Positions 42,781 through 52,896 of a stretch of 64,000 nucleotides of DNA are shown here, piece by piece. The DNA is taken from NCBI RefSeq assembly GCF_001456935.1, contig NZ_KQ758482.1:372001-436000 (forward strand), read 5' to 3'. A model generated the notes under the pieces. It had not been told where the DNA came from and searched no databases. It saw nothing but the letters and a program-made list of their open reading frames with translations. The stretch is from [Bacillus] enclensis. Its GTDB lineage: Bacteria; Bacillota; Bacilli; Bacillales; Bacillaceae_B. Numbering within the stretch: position 1 is the first letter of the stretch; the number at the start of each line of letters is the position of its first letter. The position numbers and the translations under genes are program-made.

Positions 42781-45759
42781 CTATTTATCCTCTCTTAATA
42801 ACCTATAAATTTCTTCCATATACACATTGGTAATCCGCTCCCGGAGTTCTGCATTTTCAAGTAACAATGTATAGAAATCCATGTTTTGCTCGTACCCTGC
42901 CACCAATGCATCTTCGACGCTATCTTCATAGGTGAATTTGAAATCATCAATTGGGTTATTTTTAGCACTCGCTCTTAATCTTCCATCTTTTAATAATAAA
43001 TCTCGAATTTGCATTGCAGATTTTGATGCCACATCCGGCTCATAATCTTTATCATACAAAGAATTTATTTCATTTATTATTGCTGACAATAACTTCTTAT
43101 TTACAACCTCTGGATTAGAAGGTGTAGGTTTTTTGAGTTTTACTTCTGGAGTAGATTTAACATCGGCTGTTTTATTTTCAAAAGTTTTTTCTTGCCTAAA
43201 GCTACTAACAGTAATTTTGTCAGCGACGTCAAAATCATTACCTCCTCCCCCAACATTAATTTCCTTGATTAGATAAGACAAAAAGTTGTATTTCTTATGC
43301 AAAGTAACATTTTCATAGGCAGTAGCTTGAATCAAGAAGATATAACCCTTCAAAAATTGTTTAATTGTTCCACGAACTTCAACCTTCTCTAGTTCTGCCT
43401 TTTGATCAAATTCCCTCAATGACTTATCTAAAAGTGACCACATTTTTGACTTATCCTTACTTGTACGCTTATCCTGATATAGATATGTATTAAATAAATC
43501 TATGTCATCCGCATCCAGAATACCATATCCATCAATAGCCTTTTCTACATGACGAATATCTGAAGGAGTAATTGTTTCAAACAAAATAGTGTCTTTAAAA
43601 TAAGGCTCAAAAGCTCTTTTAATATCATCATATTCATTCTTAAAATCAAGAATGAAAGTTGTTTTTTCATAAGGAGGGTAGATACGATTTAGGCGAGATA
43701 ATGTTTGAACAGCAGAAGTTTTATGCAACTTCTTATCCACATACATAGCCACCAGCTTAGGCTGGTCAAAACCCGTTTGATATTTATTTGCTACAAGGAG
43801 CACTTGATAACTACTTTTATCAAATTCCTCTCGCAACTCTTCTTCGCTAACACCATTCATAACCGGCTCTGTATAGTCTTCCCCCTCAATTGGCACCTTT
43901 CCAGAAAAAGCAACAAGAGCATGAATATCGGTATAACCATTAGAAATAATGTATTTTTCACATTCCTGCTTATAACGGACTGCCGCTTCACGAGAAGATG
44001 TTACAACCATCGCTTTTGCCTTCCCATCCAATAAATGAGCAACGTTTGTTCTGAAATGTTCAATAATTATTTCTATCTTCTGAGCAATGTTAGTATCATG
44101 TAAGTCGATAAATCTAGCGATCTTTCGCTTTGCAGCGATGGAATGTAGTTCTGGATCTTCCTCAATCTTTTTATTTAAATGAAAATATGTTTTCCATGTC
44201 ACATAATTGTTCAACACATTCAAGATATATCCTTCTTCAATGGCCTGCTTCATTGGATACAGATCGAAGGCGCTTTTTTGCCCATGTTCGTTCAGTGTTC
44301 CAAACAGTTGAATAGTCTCAGGTTTTGGCGTTGCTGTAAAAGCAATCATTGAAACATTTTCCTGTTTACCACACTTTTGTATTTCATCAAGAATTTTATC
44401 TTCTTCTGTTATTTCATCATCAGTTTCTCCACCTGAAAGCACAGTGGTTACAGCATTCATTAAAGTACCACCTGTAGAGGAGTGTGCTTCATCTATTAGA
44501 ACTGCAAAGCTCTTATTTCCCATATGCCCTAACAAATTTTGCTCTAAAATATAGTAAAATTTATGAATTGTTGTTACGACTATCTTTGTATTTCCCGCCA
44601 GTGCATCGGCTAAATCTGTGGATGTACATTTATCATCCATAACCTTAATTTGACCCAATTTATGATCAATTCCTGACACTGCATCTTGCAACTGTCTATC
44701 CACAATAATTCTATCAGTAATGATTAGAATAGTATCGAAAATGTTCTTCTCAGAACGGTCATACAGGGATGAAAGTATATGAGCTAACCAGGCTATGGTA
44801 TTTGTTTTGCCAGAACCCGCCGAATGTTCAATTAAATAATTACTACTTGAGCGGTTTTCAATCATATCATCCATCAATTTTTCTATGCACCGAAGCTGAT
44901 GGTAACGTGGAAATATCAAACTTTCTGAGTAACTTTTTTTACCTGTGTCAGGATCCTTAGTTTCTTTTTGCTCCACAAAAATAAAGCGCTCAATCAGAAA
45001 AATGATCTTATCCTTTTTCCAAATATCCTCCCACATATAAGAAACGTTGATTCCGTTCTTATTATGCGGGTTTCCTCTGCCGTAATCTTCAGATCCTTTG
45101 TTAAATGGACGGAAGAATGAGGACATTCCTTTTAGCTCGGTGCACATAAAGACTTCCTTTAAGTCCATCGCAAAGCTAGTTAAACAACCGGATTTGAATT
45201 TAAACAGGCGAGTGTTATGATCACGTTCTTCCTTAAATTGCTTAATAGCATCCTCATAATTTTGACCCGAGGTATTACACTTTAGCTCAACAGCAAATAT
45301 AGCAAGTCCATTTAGGAATATAACCAGATCTATACGCTCGTCCTCTTTATGATAGACCTCCTCCATAACAGACAGGATATTTGCGTTATATAGTCCCGTT
45401 GCCTTCTGATTAAAAGAAGTTGCTGGCTGACGAAACATTAGTTGTAGTGTTGCACCATTATCAAATTCCACGCCATTTTTTAGGACATCAATCAAACTTC
45501 TACTAGACTTATTAATTTCTTGATTGATAAAGTTTATAATAGTCTGTTCAGTTTTGTTTTTGTAAAACTTTCTCAACCTTTCCATTACATCCGGTTGTGT
45601 GTTTTCCAAAAACTGAAGTAACACTTCGGTATCAATTGCCAATCTAGGGTTGTATTTTACTGCAGGGCGGATAAGGTAGCCATTATCCTCTTTTAGTCGT
45701 TCTAAAATTAATTGTTGATAATCTTCTTTTTCTCGCAACTGATTTGCTGTTACTGGCAT
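42781..45759 (-). CDS. hsdR: Type I restriction enzyme, R subunit
   Basis: 992 residues. The N-terminal nuclease domain has Asp144 (RIDLVIF) and Glu158-x-Lys160 (AVELKC). The helicase-like motor has Walker A AGSGKTNT (313-320) and DEAH at 423-426, plus YQTGFDQPKL and LSRLNRIYP later. It cuts unmodified DNA after translocation as part of the HsdR2M2S1 complex. AGGAGG precedes ATG 45759, which overlaps the end of hsdS. Length and motifs are normal and the gene looks intact. Confidence 0.92.
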   Translation of the reverse strand: MPVTANQLREKEDYQQLILERLKEDNGYLIRPAVKYNPRLAIDTEVLLQFLENTQPDVMERLRKFYKNKTEQTIINFINQEINKSSRSLIDVLKNGVEFDNGATLQLMFRQPATSFNQKATGLYNANILSVMEEVYHKEDERIDLVIFLNGLAIFAVELKCNTSGQNYEDAIKQFKEERDHNTRLFKFKSGCLTSFAMDLKEVFMCTELKGMSSFFRPFNKGSEDYGRGNPHNKNGINVSYMWEDIWKKDKIIFLIERFIFVEQKETKDPDTGKKSYSESLIFPRYHQLRCIEKLMDDMIENRSSSNYLIEHSAGSGKTNTIAWLAHILSSLYDRSEKNIFDTILIITDRIIVDRQLQDAVSGIDHKLGQIKVMDDKCTSTDLADALAGNTKIVVTTIHKFYYILEQNLLGHMGNKSFAVLIDEAHSSTGGTLMNAVTTVLSGGETDDEITEEDKILDEIQKCGKQENVSMIAFTATPKPETIQLFGTLNEHGQKSAFDLYPMKQAIEEGYILNVLNNYVTWKTYFHLNKKIEEDPELHSIAAKRKIARFIDLHDTNIAQKIEIIIEHFRTNVAHLLDGKAKAMVVTSSREAAVRYKQECEKYIISNGYTDIHALVAFSGKVPIEGEDYTEPVMNGVSEEELREEFDKSSYQVLLVANKYQTGFDQPKLVAMYVDKKLHKTSAVQTLSRLNRIYPPYEKTTFILDFKNEYDDIKRAFEPYFKDTILFETITPSDIRHVEKAIDGYGILDADDIDLFNTYLYQDKRTSKDKSKMWSLLDKSLREFDQKAELEKVEVRGTIKQFLKGYIFLIQATAYENVTLHKKYNFLSYLIKEINVGGGGNDFDVADKITVSSFRQEKTFENKTADVKSTPEVKLKKPTPSNPEVVNKKLLSAIINEINSLYDKDYEPDVASKSAMQIRDLLLKDGRLRASAKNNPIDDFKFTYEDSVEDALVAGYEQNMDFYTLLLENAELRERITNVYMEEIYRLLREDK

Positions 45760-47111
45760 GCTTCTTCAACCTCCTTTAATCGTTTTTTTCCTGTTACATA
45801 TTCAAAAATGAGGGACTTCTTATACTGCTTCATGGTTTCAATTGATTGTTGCTTCTCACCTAGAATTGCATCGATCTTTGAACATCTGTCATCTAGAAAT
45901 TTTACTATTTCATGTTGTTCGTCGTATATAGGAGAGATAAATGGCAAATCACCAAACTGTGTTTGAGAAATATTTTTCATACTGTTACTAGAGCCTGTTG
46001 CAATTACACCGATCCAGTTCCTAACCCCTATTGATGTCAAATAATACCAAGCGTATTTACAGACAATATTTTCCTTGAACTTCACTTGCCAAAGACGGTC
46101 TGGTAAAAACAAATTATTATAATTTTCATCAACATAACCACATGCCCCTACCCATTCTGGAGTATTCATACGACTCACAATTAATCTATCTTTTTTTACA
46201 CGACAACTAACAAGATCAATTTCATCATCATTTACTTTTTTGTTTTCACTAGGCGAAAATCTATCATGATATACACAGCTTGTTTTCAAAACACCATATT
46301 CCCAAACTTCTGCAGGGAAATTCGCAGCATTTACACTAGTGCCGCTTTCTACTGAATCAAGATGATATTTAAGTCGTTTAATTTCCCAATGCTCTGGTAT
46401 ATGACCAATCCATTCGACTTCACTAGTTTTCATTTGTACAGTCTTATCCAACCCTTTTGTCACCGTTTCAGTTATAAGAGACTTTTTATGTTGATTTAAG
46501 ATCTCTACCTGCCGTTCCATATCGTTAATTATAGAATTAATTTTCGAACATTCGGATTCAAGGAATTTAGCAATGACTTGTTGTTCAGATAAAGAGGGCA
46601 CACAGAATTTTTCATTGGCAAGTAAAGATGTTAAATCTAAGTTTTGAATTCCTGTAGTTTGCTTAATATATTGCTTGGTTATATCATCTTGATACATAGC
46701 AACGAACAAAAATTGTAAATAACCCGGCACAACTAATCTATTTGTCCTGAGTCTTTCAACGAAGTTTGAGAATAACGCATCAAAATCTTCATTAAAGATC
46801 ACGGTCCGTCCCACTGGTGTTTTTTCACCACCACCAGACTTTTCAATTAAAATATCTCCTTTTTCAAGTTGCAATTTCTTAATTGTTGCTTTGTCGTAAT
46901 TCCTATAAGTAAAATCATTGTTTTTAATTGACGAATTTTGGTAATCAAAATCTGCAACTCGAATACATATTACATCATTACTATTATTTGTTTCCTCTTC
47001 TCCCCAAGCTCCATTATCACGCTTATCGATTAAAAACTTTAATCTATACATATCCCATTCAGAAGGTATATTGTTAATCCAAATGCTATCGCTAGGTTTC
47101 ATTTGGCCCAT
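45750..47111 (-). CDS. hsdS: Type I restriction-modification, specificity subunit
   Basis: 453 residues with two target-recognition domains, each followed by a conserved helical spacer: SEQQVIAKFLESECSKINSI and YDEQHEIVKFLDDRCSKIDA. The bipartite DNA target is set by the two domains and cannot be read from sequence alone. Its ATG (47111) shares one base with the hsdM stop (TGATG), and its 3' end overlaps hsdR by 10 bases. A GTG three bases upstream is an alternative start. Confidence 0.9.
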   Translation of the reverse strand: MGQMKPSDSIWINNIPSEWDMYRLKFLIDKRDNGAWGEEETNNSNDVICIRVADFDYQNSSIKNNDFTYRNYDKATIKKLQLEKGDILIEKSGGGEKTPVGRTVIFNEDFDALFSNFVERLRTNRLVVPGYLQFLFVAMYQDDITKQYIKQTTGIQNLDLTSLLANEKFCVPSLSEQQVIAKFLESECSKINSIINDMERQVEILNQHKKSLITETVTKGLDKTVQMKTSEVEWIGHIPEHWEIKRLKYHLDSVESGTSVNAANFPAEVWEYGVLKTSCVYHDRFSPSENKKVNDDEIDLVSCRVKKDRLIVSRMNTPEWVGACGYVDENYNNLFLPDRLWQVKFKENIVCKYAWYYLTSIGVRNWIGVIATGSSNSMKNISQTQFGDLPFISPIYDEQHEIVKFLDDRCSKIDAILGEKQQSIETMKQYKKSLIFEYVTGKKRLKEVEEACQ

Positions 47112-49234
47112 CACTTTAAAAACTCGCTTTCAATTAGATTAGCCACTCTTCCAGTAAGGGATTTTTCCAATTCTATGAATTGATTCAACAGATTCTCTGC
47201 TTTTTCTGGCTCCTTGTACTTATAGAAAAAACGTGTAAAAGAAAACTCTGCCCCTAACTTCTCCTTATTGGAAGCACTTGCCTTTTTATTCTCATCAAAT
47301 TCGTATACAAAATGGGCATCAGGTACATAAGGATAAACTTCAGTCTTAAAATACTCCTCAATATCCTGTGTTAGTTTTACAAGCTCCACATCTTTTGTAG
47401 AAGGGTCATATAGCACTCTTCCCTTGCTATCCTTTTGTATGACTGCTGTTTTATCCATAACTGAAAGCTCCATTGCAATTCCACGAAGACGGCTAGGTGT
47501 AATTCCCTCGACTTCATTCAGAATTTTCTTCAATAGCCTCTCAAAATCTGAAAAGTTCTTATAAATCTCCTCAGATGCGTTTTGGCTTAATATTGTAATA
47601 ACTTCCTCTGTAAACTTCTTACCTTTTTGATGTTTTTTGAACTTCTTTTCGTCAGCAGCAGAACGAGGATTCATCTCAGATAGTACCTCAAAATCTGTTT
47701 CATTAAAGATATGTGCATTTGAAGTAAAGAAGGGACTATTTTTTAATCGGTCAATGTTCTCTATAGAGATACTACCTGTTCTTTGTAATGGCTGGTAAAC
47801 AGCATATTCTTTATACATAAACTCTTCGTTTTTTAATACCTTACAGTTTGGCCCAGGTTTAAAGGAGGCATAAATCTCAGTTATTGTTTTAATATCCTCA
47901 CGTGATATCTCTTTTCGCTTTTTACCCAATGACTTTTTGAGTGGCTTCCAAAAATCAACTGCATTAATTAGTTGTACCTTACCTTTACGTTCAGGACGCT
48001 TGTTCTTTGAAAGAATAAATGCGTATATACTAATATTAGTATTGTAAAATAAGTCACTAGGCAGGGCGATGATAGCCTCTATCAAGTCATTCTCAAGCAT
48101 ATATCTACGAATTTGACTTTCGCCACTTGTAGTGTTCCCACTAAAGAGCGGTGAACCATTAGTGATAATAGCAGCACGTCCAAAATTTTCATCCATTTTA
48201 TAGATAGCATGTTGCATAAATAGCAATTGCATATCCCCAGTTGATGGAAGCCCTGCTGAAAAACGTCCATTTTTTCTCTTGAACTCTTCTTTAACTGCTT
48301 TCTCCACACCATCAGCCGCATCTTTACCTCCCCATGGTGTACCAAATGGAGGATTTGCAATGACAATTCGCATCGACTGGTCATCGAAGCAATCATTTTT
48401 CATTGTGTCCTGAAAGCGAATGTTCTCTGCATTTTGGCCCTTGATAAGCATATCTGCCAAACATATCGCATAAGATTCTGGATTTATCTCCTGTCCAAAC
48501 AATCTTATATCAGCATCCGAGTTCATCCGTTTAACAAAATCATAAGTAGTTGATAGCATTCCGCCTGTACCGCATGCCATATCCAAAACTGTAGTGATTT
48601 TTCCCTCATTAAATAAATCGTCACAGCCCTCTGCTAACATAATATTAACCAATAGTCGGATTACCTCACGAGGTGTATAGTGGTCACCGGCTTCAGCATT
48701 TTCAGAAAATCTTTGAATTATCTCTTCAAACATATAACCCATTTTTATTCCATCTATAGTTTCTGGATCTAAGTCCAATTCTGAAAACTTCTTAACAACA
48801 CCCAGGAGACGGTTATTTTTATCCATTTTCATTATCTCTTTTTCAAAATCTAGACTACGAATAATTTCTTGTATATTGGAGGAAAAACTTTCTATATAGC
48901 TGTTAAAGTTGGTAGCAATATTATGTGAATCATTCAATAACTCTTTTAATGTATATCTACTCGTATTATAAAATTTAAAGCCCGAAGCACGTTCTAAAAT
49001 TCTACTTGGAGTATTTGGATTTTTTTCAAACAATTCTACAACCTTGTCTTTTGTTGAAGCCAGAGCACACTCTATACGGCGTATTATAATCATAGGAATA
49101 ATTACATCTTTATATTTATCCGATTTATATGTACCTCTTAGTGTATTTGCAATAGAAAAAACCAAGCTAACCTCTTTATTTACATTCATAGAGGTTTCAT
49201 CAAGCATTACTTTAGTAAAGTTAGATTTTGTCAT
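47111..49234 (-). CDS. hsdM: Type I restriction-modification, N6-adenine methyltransferase subunit
   Basis: 707 residues. An N-terminal HsdM helical domain precedes the methyltransferase core: motif I DMACGTGG (218-225) binds S-adenosylmethionine and motif IV NPPF (294-297) is the N6-adenine catalytic motif. HYTPREVIRLLV is also typical. The C-terminal ~200 residues are charged and longer than in EcoKI HsdM. AGGAGG precedes ATG 49234. Second gene in the operon after the XRE regulator. Confidence 0.92.
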   Translation of the reverse strand: MTKSNFTKVMLDETSMNVNKEVSLVFSIANTLRGTYKSDKYKDVIIPMIIIRRIECALASTKDKVVELFEKNPNTPSRILERASGFKFYNTSRYTLKELLNDSHNIATNFNSYIESFSSNIQEIIRSLDFEKEIMKMDKNNRLLGVVKKFSELDLDPETIDGIKMGYMFEEIIQRFSENAEAGDHYTPREVIRLLVNIMLAEGCDDLFNEGKITTVLDMACGTGGMLSTTYDFVKRMNSDADIRLFGQEINPESYAICLADMLIKGQNAENIRFQDTMKNDCFDDQSMRIVIANPPFGTPWGGKDAADGVEKAVKEEFKRKNGRFSAGLPSTGDMQLLFMQHAIYKMDENFGRAAIITNGSPLFSGNTTSGESQIRRYMLENDLIEAIIALPSDLFYNTNISIYAFILSKNKRPERKGKVQLINAVDFWKPLKKSLGKKRKEISREDIKTITEIYASFKPGPNCKVLKNEEFMYKEYAVYQPLQRTGSISIENIDRLKNSPFFTSNAHIFNETDFEVLSEMNPRSAADEKKFKKHQKGKKFTEEVITILSQNASEEIYKNFSDFERLLKKILNEVEGITPSRLRGIAMELSVMDKTAVIQKDSKGRVLYDPSTKDVELVKLTQDIEEYFKTEVYPYVPDAHFVYEFDENKKASASNKEKLGAEFSFTRFFYKYKEPEKAENLLNQFIELEKSLTGRVANLIESEFLK

Positions 49235-49269
49235 GTTGTCCTCCTAAAAATTTGCGTCTATTTAGTTAA

Positions 49270-49503
49270 TTACATATCTTTTGATTTCACATCATCCTCA
49301 GGGCATAGCTCGACTTCTACAATATCACTAAGTTGACATTTGAGTGCTATACAAATACGCGCCAAGACTTCTAACGACACATATTCATTCTTATACATCC
49401 TTGTAAAAGTACTTGCAGCAATACCCGTTGTACTACGAAGGTCAGATTTACTCATATCTCTATCAATAAGTATCTTCCATAACCCTTTATAATTGATATT
49501 CAT
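49270..49503 (-). CDS. XRE-family (Cro/CI) regulator at the head of the type I RM operon
   Basis: 77 residues. Helix-turn-helix with SKSDLRSTTGIAASTFTRMY and SLEVLARICIALKCQLSDIV, typical of small Cro/CI-type repressors such as YozG-like proteins. It lies 35 bases before hsdM on the same strand and probably controls the operon, delaying restriction until methylation is complete. A GCGAGG-like site precedes the ATG. Confidence 0.82.
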   Translation of the reverse strand: MNINYKGLWKILIDRDMSKSDLRSTTGIAASTFTRMYKNEYVSLEVLARICIALKCQLSDIVEVELCPEDDVKSKDM

Positions 49504-49552
49504 ATCGCACCTCGCAATAATTCGATATAAAACACACTATTAATCCATATTA

Positions 49553-49602
49553 AACTTATTAGTTTTATTTCGACATGTCAATCGTTTTTTCGATTTATCG
49601 AA
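49553..49602 (-). promoter_or_regulatory. Promoter region and operator of the XRE-hsdMSR operon
   Basis: On the minus strand TTGACA (49581-49576) is a consensus -35 box; the -10 at 17 bases (TAAGTT) is poor. Just upstream, 49589-49602 is a TTCGAT-TT-ATCGAA inverted repeat (6-bp arms). A related CGATATAA half-site lies near the XRE start. These are candidate sites for the XRE protein. Confidence 0.45.
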
Positions 49603-49682
49603 TTTTTTCAACTATACTTTGCAACTTTGTGTAAATGGTAATAGCTATTTTTGCATATAATAAGACCCTCATAATAAATAAG

Positions 49683-49706
49683 CCCCCAAACAAAACAGTT
49701 TGAGGG
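49683..49706. terminator. Hairpin downstream of the broken nuclease-like gene
   Basis: Stem CCCCCAAAC / GTTTGAGGG with one mismatch and a 6-base loop. Candidate terminator for the decayed minus-strand gene at 49817-50754. Confidence 0.35.
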
Positions 49707-49816
49707 AACATAACCTAACTTCATTTTCAACTTATAATTCACTAAACCTATTGATTACAAGCTATTTTAACTTTATCAACGCCACGCACTGACGTGCCAG
49801 TTTGAGGCTCATTTAT

Positions 49817-50754
49817 TTAATCGCCTTTTATATGACCACCTATTGGAGCTAAAAATCCTGCAAGGAAAGCGTCATTTGCTTTTTTGTGTTCTTCACTAAA
49901 AGGAATGCGACTTCCATTTGTCTTATGTTCAAAAATTTCTTTTTACTTGTTAAGCTAAACTGCCACGATATTTAAAGAATACAACAATATGCTTCATCAG
50001 AGACTGATTACTTAAATATTTTTCTGAAAATGCACTTACACACTTACCAATATAAAGCCATGTGGAATTTATCCTTTTCCTTGCCAAAAAACATACAATT
50101 TGCACCCTTACCTGCATATCCTGGAATTCGTATTGGTATCGGCTCATAGGCGTAAGGATACATATAGAAAATATCTTTTGTCTTCTGTCCGGTTCTATTT
50201 AAAAAAGGAAAATACTTCATTTTATCTTCATCAATATCTGGTACCATTCCTTTACCTTTTCCTAACTGGACTATTTGACTCAATCTATCTACAGCATTAA
50301 ACCAGCCAATAATAAATGCCCGTGTTCCTTTATTACCTTAGCTTATCTCAGTATATAACCAATCAAAATCTTTTTTTATTTCCTTCCATGTAATTTTATT
50401 TGCTTTTCCCCCACCCCTTTGAAAATTGCGGAGAAACTTTACTTCAATTAAGAAATCTTTTGAATCAACAATAATATCTCTAGTGTCAGGTCCCTGCATA
50501 TTAAATTTTGCCATCTGTCTAAATGGATAACCTAATCGAACAGTTAAATCAGCTTCACTAAATCCTGAGTCTGCAATATCCTTTAATTCACTTTTATCAT
50601 TTACATAATTAAATCGTTCGTTAAATTCATCAATAATGAATAGACAATTTGAAATTAAGTACTGATCAATCGTTGCTTGTTTTTTCACCATATATAAGTC
50701 CCCATCACTTCTTTTCATTACAATTATTTCAAAAAAATCACAAAAACTCAACAA
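49817..50754 (-). pseudogene. Broken PD-(D/E)xK-like nuclease gene
   Basis: The minus strand opens with MVKKQATIDQYL and reads DIIVDSKDFLIEVKFLRNF, where D-x-E-V-K fits a PD-(D/E)xK active site. It meets a single TAA at 50338 (DWLYTEIS-stop-GNKGTRAF) and continues in the same frame as IIGWFNAVDRLSQIVQLGKG. Near 50060 the frame shifts to YIGKCVSAFSEKYLSNQSL, and near 49950 again to KEIFEHKTNGSRIPFSEEHK, ending AGFLAPIGGHIKGD-stop. The original protein would be ~300 residues. It lies beside the type I RM operon. Confidence 0.65.
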
Positions 50755-50777
50755 CTTTCTTCCATTAACTGGACCTT

Positions 50778-50930
50778 TTACGGAATAAAGCTAACAAGGT
50801 TGAGGAAGAGCTTTTAATCGATCTTATTTCTAAAGATCTACCATTTATTTCTGCCGTATTAAGGCCCGAGCATTTTCGTGTATTAGAACTGATATTTATA
50901 GAAGGGGAAAATAACAAAAATTGTATATGA
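50778..50930 (+). pseudogene. C-terminal scrap of an unknown gene
   Basis: A 50-codon stretch with no start codon in a good context: LRNKANKVEEELLIDLISKD, then LPFISAVLRPEHFRVLELIF, ending at TGA 50928. The amino-acid pattern looks genuine but the family is unknown. It lies immediately before the ATPase gene. Confidence 0.3.
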
Positions 50931-50988
50931 AGAATCTAAAACTAAAGTATAATGGTGATAATGAAAATAAGATAAAGGGGGAGGAAAT

Positions 50989-52089
50989 TTGAAAAAACTT
51001 GATAGGGTAATTATTAAAGGATTTAAATCAATCAAAGACCTGGATATTAAACTAGCACCTTTAAACGTTTTAATAGGAGCTAATGGTGCCGGAAAGTCAA
51101 ATTTCATTTCTTTTTTTAAGATATTAAATAACGTAGTGAATGAAAATTTCCAAAATGCTGTTATAAAATCAGGTGGAGCTAACACTTTGTTTTACTTTGG
51201 AACTAAAGAAACTGAGAATATTTATTTTAGTTTATACTTTGGACAAAACTCTTACCGCGTAAACTGGAAAATAACAGATGATTCTAAACTATACTTTTCA
51301 TCAGAAGAGCTAGGCTTTTTAGGAGAAGGCTATGATAATCCATTAATTAACAGCTTGGGTTCTGGTCATGTTGAAACACAACTTCTCGAAGAATCGAAAA
51401 GGAATCCTCACAGGACAGTAATAGCAGACCATATTATTAGAAACTTAAGACAGTGGAAAGTATACCATTTCCATGATACTAGTGACACTTCCAAGATGAA
51501 ACAAACTTGCTATGTAGAAGATAATAACTATTTTAGAGAAGATGCATCAAACTTAGCAAGCTTTCTATATTTATTAAAAGAAAAGCATCCAGAAAATTAT
51601 AAAGCTATACTTCAAACTGTACAATTAGTTGCTCCTTTTATAAAAGGTTTTAATCTTTCTCCATCCAAATTAGATGAGAGTAAAATACGATTAAAATGGT
51701 TTAACGAGAAGTCAGATGATTATTTTGATGTAAGTCAGTTGTCAGATGGGACCCTTAGATTTATATGTATATCTGTCTTACTCTTACAACCTAACTTACC
51801 AAGTACGATTATCTTAGATGAACCAGAACTTGGTTTACATCCCTTTGCTATAAATGTTCTTTCTTCACTTTTCCAAAGCGTCTCAAAAAAGACCCAAATA
51901 ATTATTTCCACACAATCTCTGGCATTAATGGACAATTTCGATCCAGAGGATATCATTGTAGTTGATTATATTAATAATGTATCAAAGTTTAATCGTTTAG
52001 ATAAAGAACAATTAGAGGATTGGTTTGAAGATTATTCGTTAGGAGAGCTTTGGGATAAAAACCTGCTTGGAGGTAGACCAAGACAATGA
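50989..52089 (+). CDS. AAA ATPase (AAA15/AAA21, OLD/SMC-like), gene 1 of an ATPase-DUF4276 pair
   Basis: 366 residues. Walker A GANGAGKS lies at about 30-37, an ABC-like signature in SQLSDGTLRFI and Walker B in TIILDEPELGLHP; IIISTQS is the switch. Starts at TTG 50989 behind GGGGGAGGAAA. It overlaps the DUF4276 gene by four bases. Similar ATPase/Toprim-like pairs (PARIS: AriA/AriB; also OLD-type) sense phage proteins and trigger a toxic nuclease. Here the partner is DUF4276 rather than the DUF4435 of PARIS. Defence role likely, not shown. Confidence 0.8.
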   Translation: MKKLDRVIIKGFKSIKDLDIKLAPLNVLIGANGAGKSNFISFFKILNNVVNENFQNAVIKSGGANTLFYFGTKETENIYFSLYFGQNSYRVNWKITDDSKLYFSSEELGFLGEGYDNPLINSLGSGHVETQLLEESKRNPHRTVIADHIIRNLRQWKVYHFHDTSDTSKMKQTCYVEDNNYFREDASNLASFLYLLKEKHPENYKAILQTVQLVAPFIKGFNLSPSKLDESKIRLKWFNEKSDDYFDVSQLSDGTLRFICISVLLLQPNLPSTIILDEPELGLHPFAINVLSSLFQSVSKKTQIIISTQSLALMDNFDPEDIIVVDYINNVSKFNRLDKEQLEDWFEDYSLGELWDKNLLGGRPRQ

Positions 52090-52739
52090 GACATGTAATG
52101 ATGTTAGTAGAGGGGCAAACTGAGGAAGCATTTGTAAATAAAGTTCTTAAACCTTACTTTTTAGAAAAACAGATTTTTGTGGATGTTACGATGGTATGTA
52201 CGAAAAAAGTTAAAAACTTAAGAGCGCATAGAGGTGGTTTTTCAGATTTCGATCAGGTAAACCGAGATATAACTCGTCTCTTAAAATCTTCTCATTTTGA
52301 TTTGATTACTACATTAATTGATTATTATGGCTTGCCTTCCAATTTCCCCGGATATGGTTCAACTCCAGATAGTAATTGCTATGATAAAGTAAATCATCTT
52401 GAAACCGAATTCGCCAGGCATATAAATAATGATAAATTTTTACCTTTTATTATGCTTCATGAATTTGAAAGTTTGATATTCTGTGATGCACATTCATTAA
52501 CTGGTTTCTTTAGTACAAGAAAGTTGGAGAGGTTAAATAGAATAGCTTTACAATATGATTCGCCAGAACTCATTAATAATTCACCTCAAACAGCTCCCTC
52601 CAAAAGAATACTTTCAGAACTAGATAATTATGAAAAGCCATTACATGGTCCAATTGCAGTACAGAATATTGGATTAGATAAAATAAGAGATCAATGTCCA
52701 CACTTTAATGAATGGATAAGTTATATCGAAAAAATATAA
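52086..52739 (+). CDS. DUF4276 protein (Toprim-like), gene 2 of the ATPase pair
   Basis: 217 residues. The start LVEGQTEEAFVNKVLKPYF carries the E-G-x-T-E glutamate typical of the Toprim-like DUF4276. Later segments TTLIDYYGLPSNFPGY and FIMLHEFESLIFCD give the acidic residues expected in the metal site. Family members are predicted nucleases that work with AAA ATPases. The overlap ATGA with the ATPase gene means coupled translation. Ends before a good terminator. Confidence 0.78.
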   Translation: MRHVMMLVEGQTEEAFVNKVLKPYFLEKQIFVDVTMVCTKKVKNLRAHRGGFSDFDQVNRDITRLLKSSHFDLITTLIDYYGLPSNFPGYGSTPDSNCYDKVNHLETEFARHINNDKFLPFIMLHEFESLIFCDAHSLTGFFSTRKLERLNRIALQYDSPELINNSPQTAPSKRILSELDNYEKPLHGPIAVQNIGLDKIRDQCPHFNEWISYIEKI

Positions 52740-52830
52740 AAATATATCTTAAACCGCATTTTAGTAGATTATTTCAAAAAAATTATATAGAGTGTATAGA
52801 AATTAAATCTACACTAAAATGGTTTTAATA

Positions 52831-52866
52831 AAAATGGTCAATGGCAATTCAGCCACTGACCATTTT
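52831..52866. terminator. Terminator of the ATPase-DUF4276 pair
   Basis: 10-bp outer stem (52831-52840 with 52857-52866) and a 4-bp inner pairing around an AATTCA loop. A-rich on one side and T-rich on the other, so it can work in both directions, for the DUF4276 gene and for the DUF3006 gene opposite. Confidence 0.8.
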
Positions 52867-52896
52867 TATTATACTTGATTAAAATTCTGGTGACTT

